NCBI GenBank assembly: GCA_900635495.1 | Contig: LR134136.1 | Coordinates: 62,001 to 126,000, forward strand | Direction: 5' to 3' | DNA from: Atlantibacter hermannii | GTDB taxonomy: Bacteria > Pseudomonadota > Gammaproteobacteria > Enterobacterales > Enterobacteriaceae | Length of the DNA: 64,000 bases | Shown here: positions 63,450 to 64,000 of the stretch, one piece after another | Layout: the number at the start of each line of letters is the position of its first letter | Position numbering within the stretch: the first letter of the stretch is position 1 | The notes under the pieces: model-generated | The model's input: the letters and a program-made list of their open reading frames with translations, nothing else | Databases searched by the model: none | What the model was told of the DNA's origin: nothing | Made by a program: the position numbers and the translations under genes

Positions 63450-64000
63450 ATGGCGAAAACGACAGGGGTGTTAATATCGGTTTTCTTTTTATGGGGAACC
63501 CTGACGGCAATCAACAGCACGTTACCCCTTTATTTTCTGGATTATTTCCAGTTAACCTGGCAGCAAGCGATCAGTATGAACACGCTGTTCTATCTGGCCC
63601 CTTTTTTAACCTGTCTGCCTTGCGGATGGCTGTTATCGCGATGGGGATATCGTCGAATGCTTTATGGCGCGCTGCTGCTCACAGCGGCGGGCGCGGCCTT
63701 GCTGGCGCTCGGGCTGGTGATGTATCAGTTCCGCCTGAGTCAGGGCGCGGTATTTGTGATGGCGTCGGGCGTTGCCGCGCTACAGGTGGTCACAAACCCT
63801 TACCTGGCGGCGCTGAGCGGGCCGGAACGCCAGGTTAGCCAGTTGTCGCTGGCCTCGGCGCTGAATTCTCTGGGCACCACGCTTGCCCCGCTGGCCGTCG
63901 CTGTCCTGCTGGCAAACTTCCCTGCGAACAGCGCATTGCACCAGGAGCCGCTGCGCTGGCTGTGGACCGGGCTGGCGCTGTTTGCCGTGTTGATTATTCT
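63450..64000 (+). CDS. MFS transporter, FucP-like (5' part, runs off the window)
   Basis: The reading frame is open from the ATG at 63450 to the end of the window (183 complete codons). The protein begins MAKTTGVLISVFFLWGTLTA and has at least five hydrophobic segments, the MFS loop GWLLSRWGYRRMLYGALLLT between helices 2 and 3, and NPYLAALSGPE, similar to the NPY motif of FucP-type sugar/proton symporters. Divergent from the RpiR regulator by 78 bp. Probably a sugar transporter; substrate unknown. Confidence 0.8.
   Translation, partial: MAKTTGVLISVFFLWGTLTAINSTLPLYFLDYFQLTWQQAISMNTLFYLAPFLTCLPCGWLLSRWGYRRMLYGALLLTAAGAALLALGLVMYQFRLSQGAVFVMASGVAALQVVTNPYLAALSGPERQVSQLSLASALNSLGTTLAPLAVAVLLANFPANSALHQEPLRWLWTGLALFAVLII

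Noticed and set aside
63491..63838. 115-codon plus-strand frame
   Set aside because: It is out of frame inside the FucP-like transporter, which reads openly from 63450 to the window end.
1..64000. Prophage, insertion sequence, integron or CRISPR array
   Set aside because: No integrase, transposase, terminal repeats, att-like duplications or regularly spaced repeats were seen.
1..64000. tRNA or rRNA genes
   Set aside because: No stretch with cloverleaf-like arms and TTCGA-type T loop or rRNA-like sequence was recognised.

Overview
The window is chromosomal DNA from a member of the Enterobacteriaceae. Nearly every backbone gene (fdoG, fdhD, rha, sodA, yiiM, lld, mtl, selAB, yibF, ysaA, avtA, malS, bax, xyl, wecH, ysaB, glyQS, yiaG, yiaF) is recognisable as an Escherichia/Enterobacter/Klebsiella-type orthologue of the expected length. 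Interspersed genes that E. coli K-12 lacks at these places (rha-linked lactaldehyde reductase, azlCD, a guanidine operon, an alpha-glucoside-type PTS) point to the Enterobacter/Klebsiella/Kosakonia side of the family; I cannot name the species. No prophage, IS element, CRISPR array, rRNA or tRNA gene was seen.

Layout. 1-2.4 kb: 5' part of the selenoprotein formate dehydrogenase-O gene and, divergent to it, fdhD. 2.5-4.4 kb: a small DUF1471 protein, an AzlCD amino-acid exporter and its divergent HTH-cupin regulator. 4.4-12.7 kb: a complete L-rhamnose locus (rhaBAD, a fucO-like reductase, rhaM, rhaSR, rhaT). 13-14.5 kb: sodA, yiiM. 14.7-18.3 kb: lldPRD. 18.7-22.9 kb: yibL and mtlADR with a CRP-rich control region. 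23.5-28.8 kb: yibF, selA, selB, yiaY. 28.8-35 kb: ROK kinase, ysaA, avtA, malS, bax. 35-43.3 kb: xylR, xylFGH, xylAB. 43.4-46.3 kb: a cysteine-hydrolase/GlxA-like regulator pair, wecH, ysaB. 46.5-50.4 kb: glyQS, a hokA/sok type I toxin-antitoxin locus, yiaG. 50.6-58.5 kb: a guanidine uptake and degradation operon led by a guanidine-I riboswitch behind a sigma-54 promoter. 58.8-64 kb: yiaF, an alpha-glucoside-type PTS permease with a GH4 glycosidase, an RpiR regulator and the start of a FucP-like transporter.

How it works together: most of the window is peripheral carbon catabolism (rhamnose, lactate, mannitol, xylose, maltodextrin, alpha-glucosides) plus nitrogen scavenging from guanidine. 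fdoG needs UGA recoding, and selA/selB lie in the same window.

The most important caveat is sequence quality. Thirteen genes (lldD, lldR, mtlD, avtA, malS, xylA, xylB, the GlxA-like regulator, wecH, hokA and the three guanidine ABC genes) are broken by about 19 single-base insertions or deletions, mostly in short homopolymers. In each case undoing the indels restores a protein of family length. This looks like uncorrected consensus error rather than biological decay. Relative to E. coli, yiiM is followed by lldD (a synteny breakpoint), cspA is missing between hokA and yiaG, and the guanidine operon sits between yiaG and yiaF.
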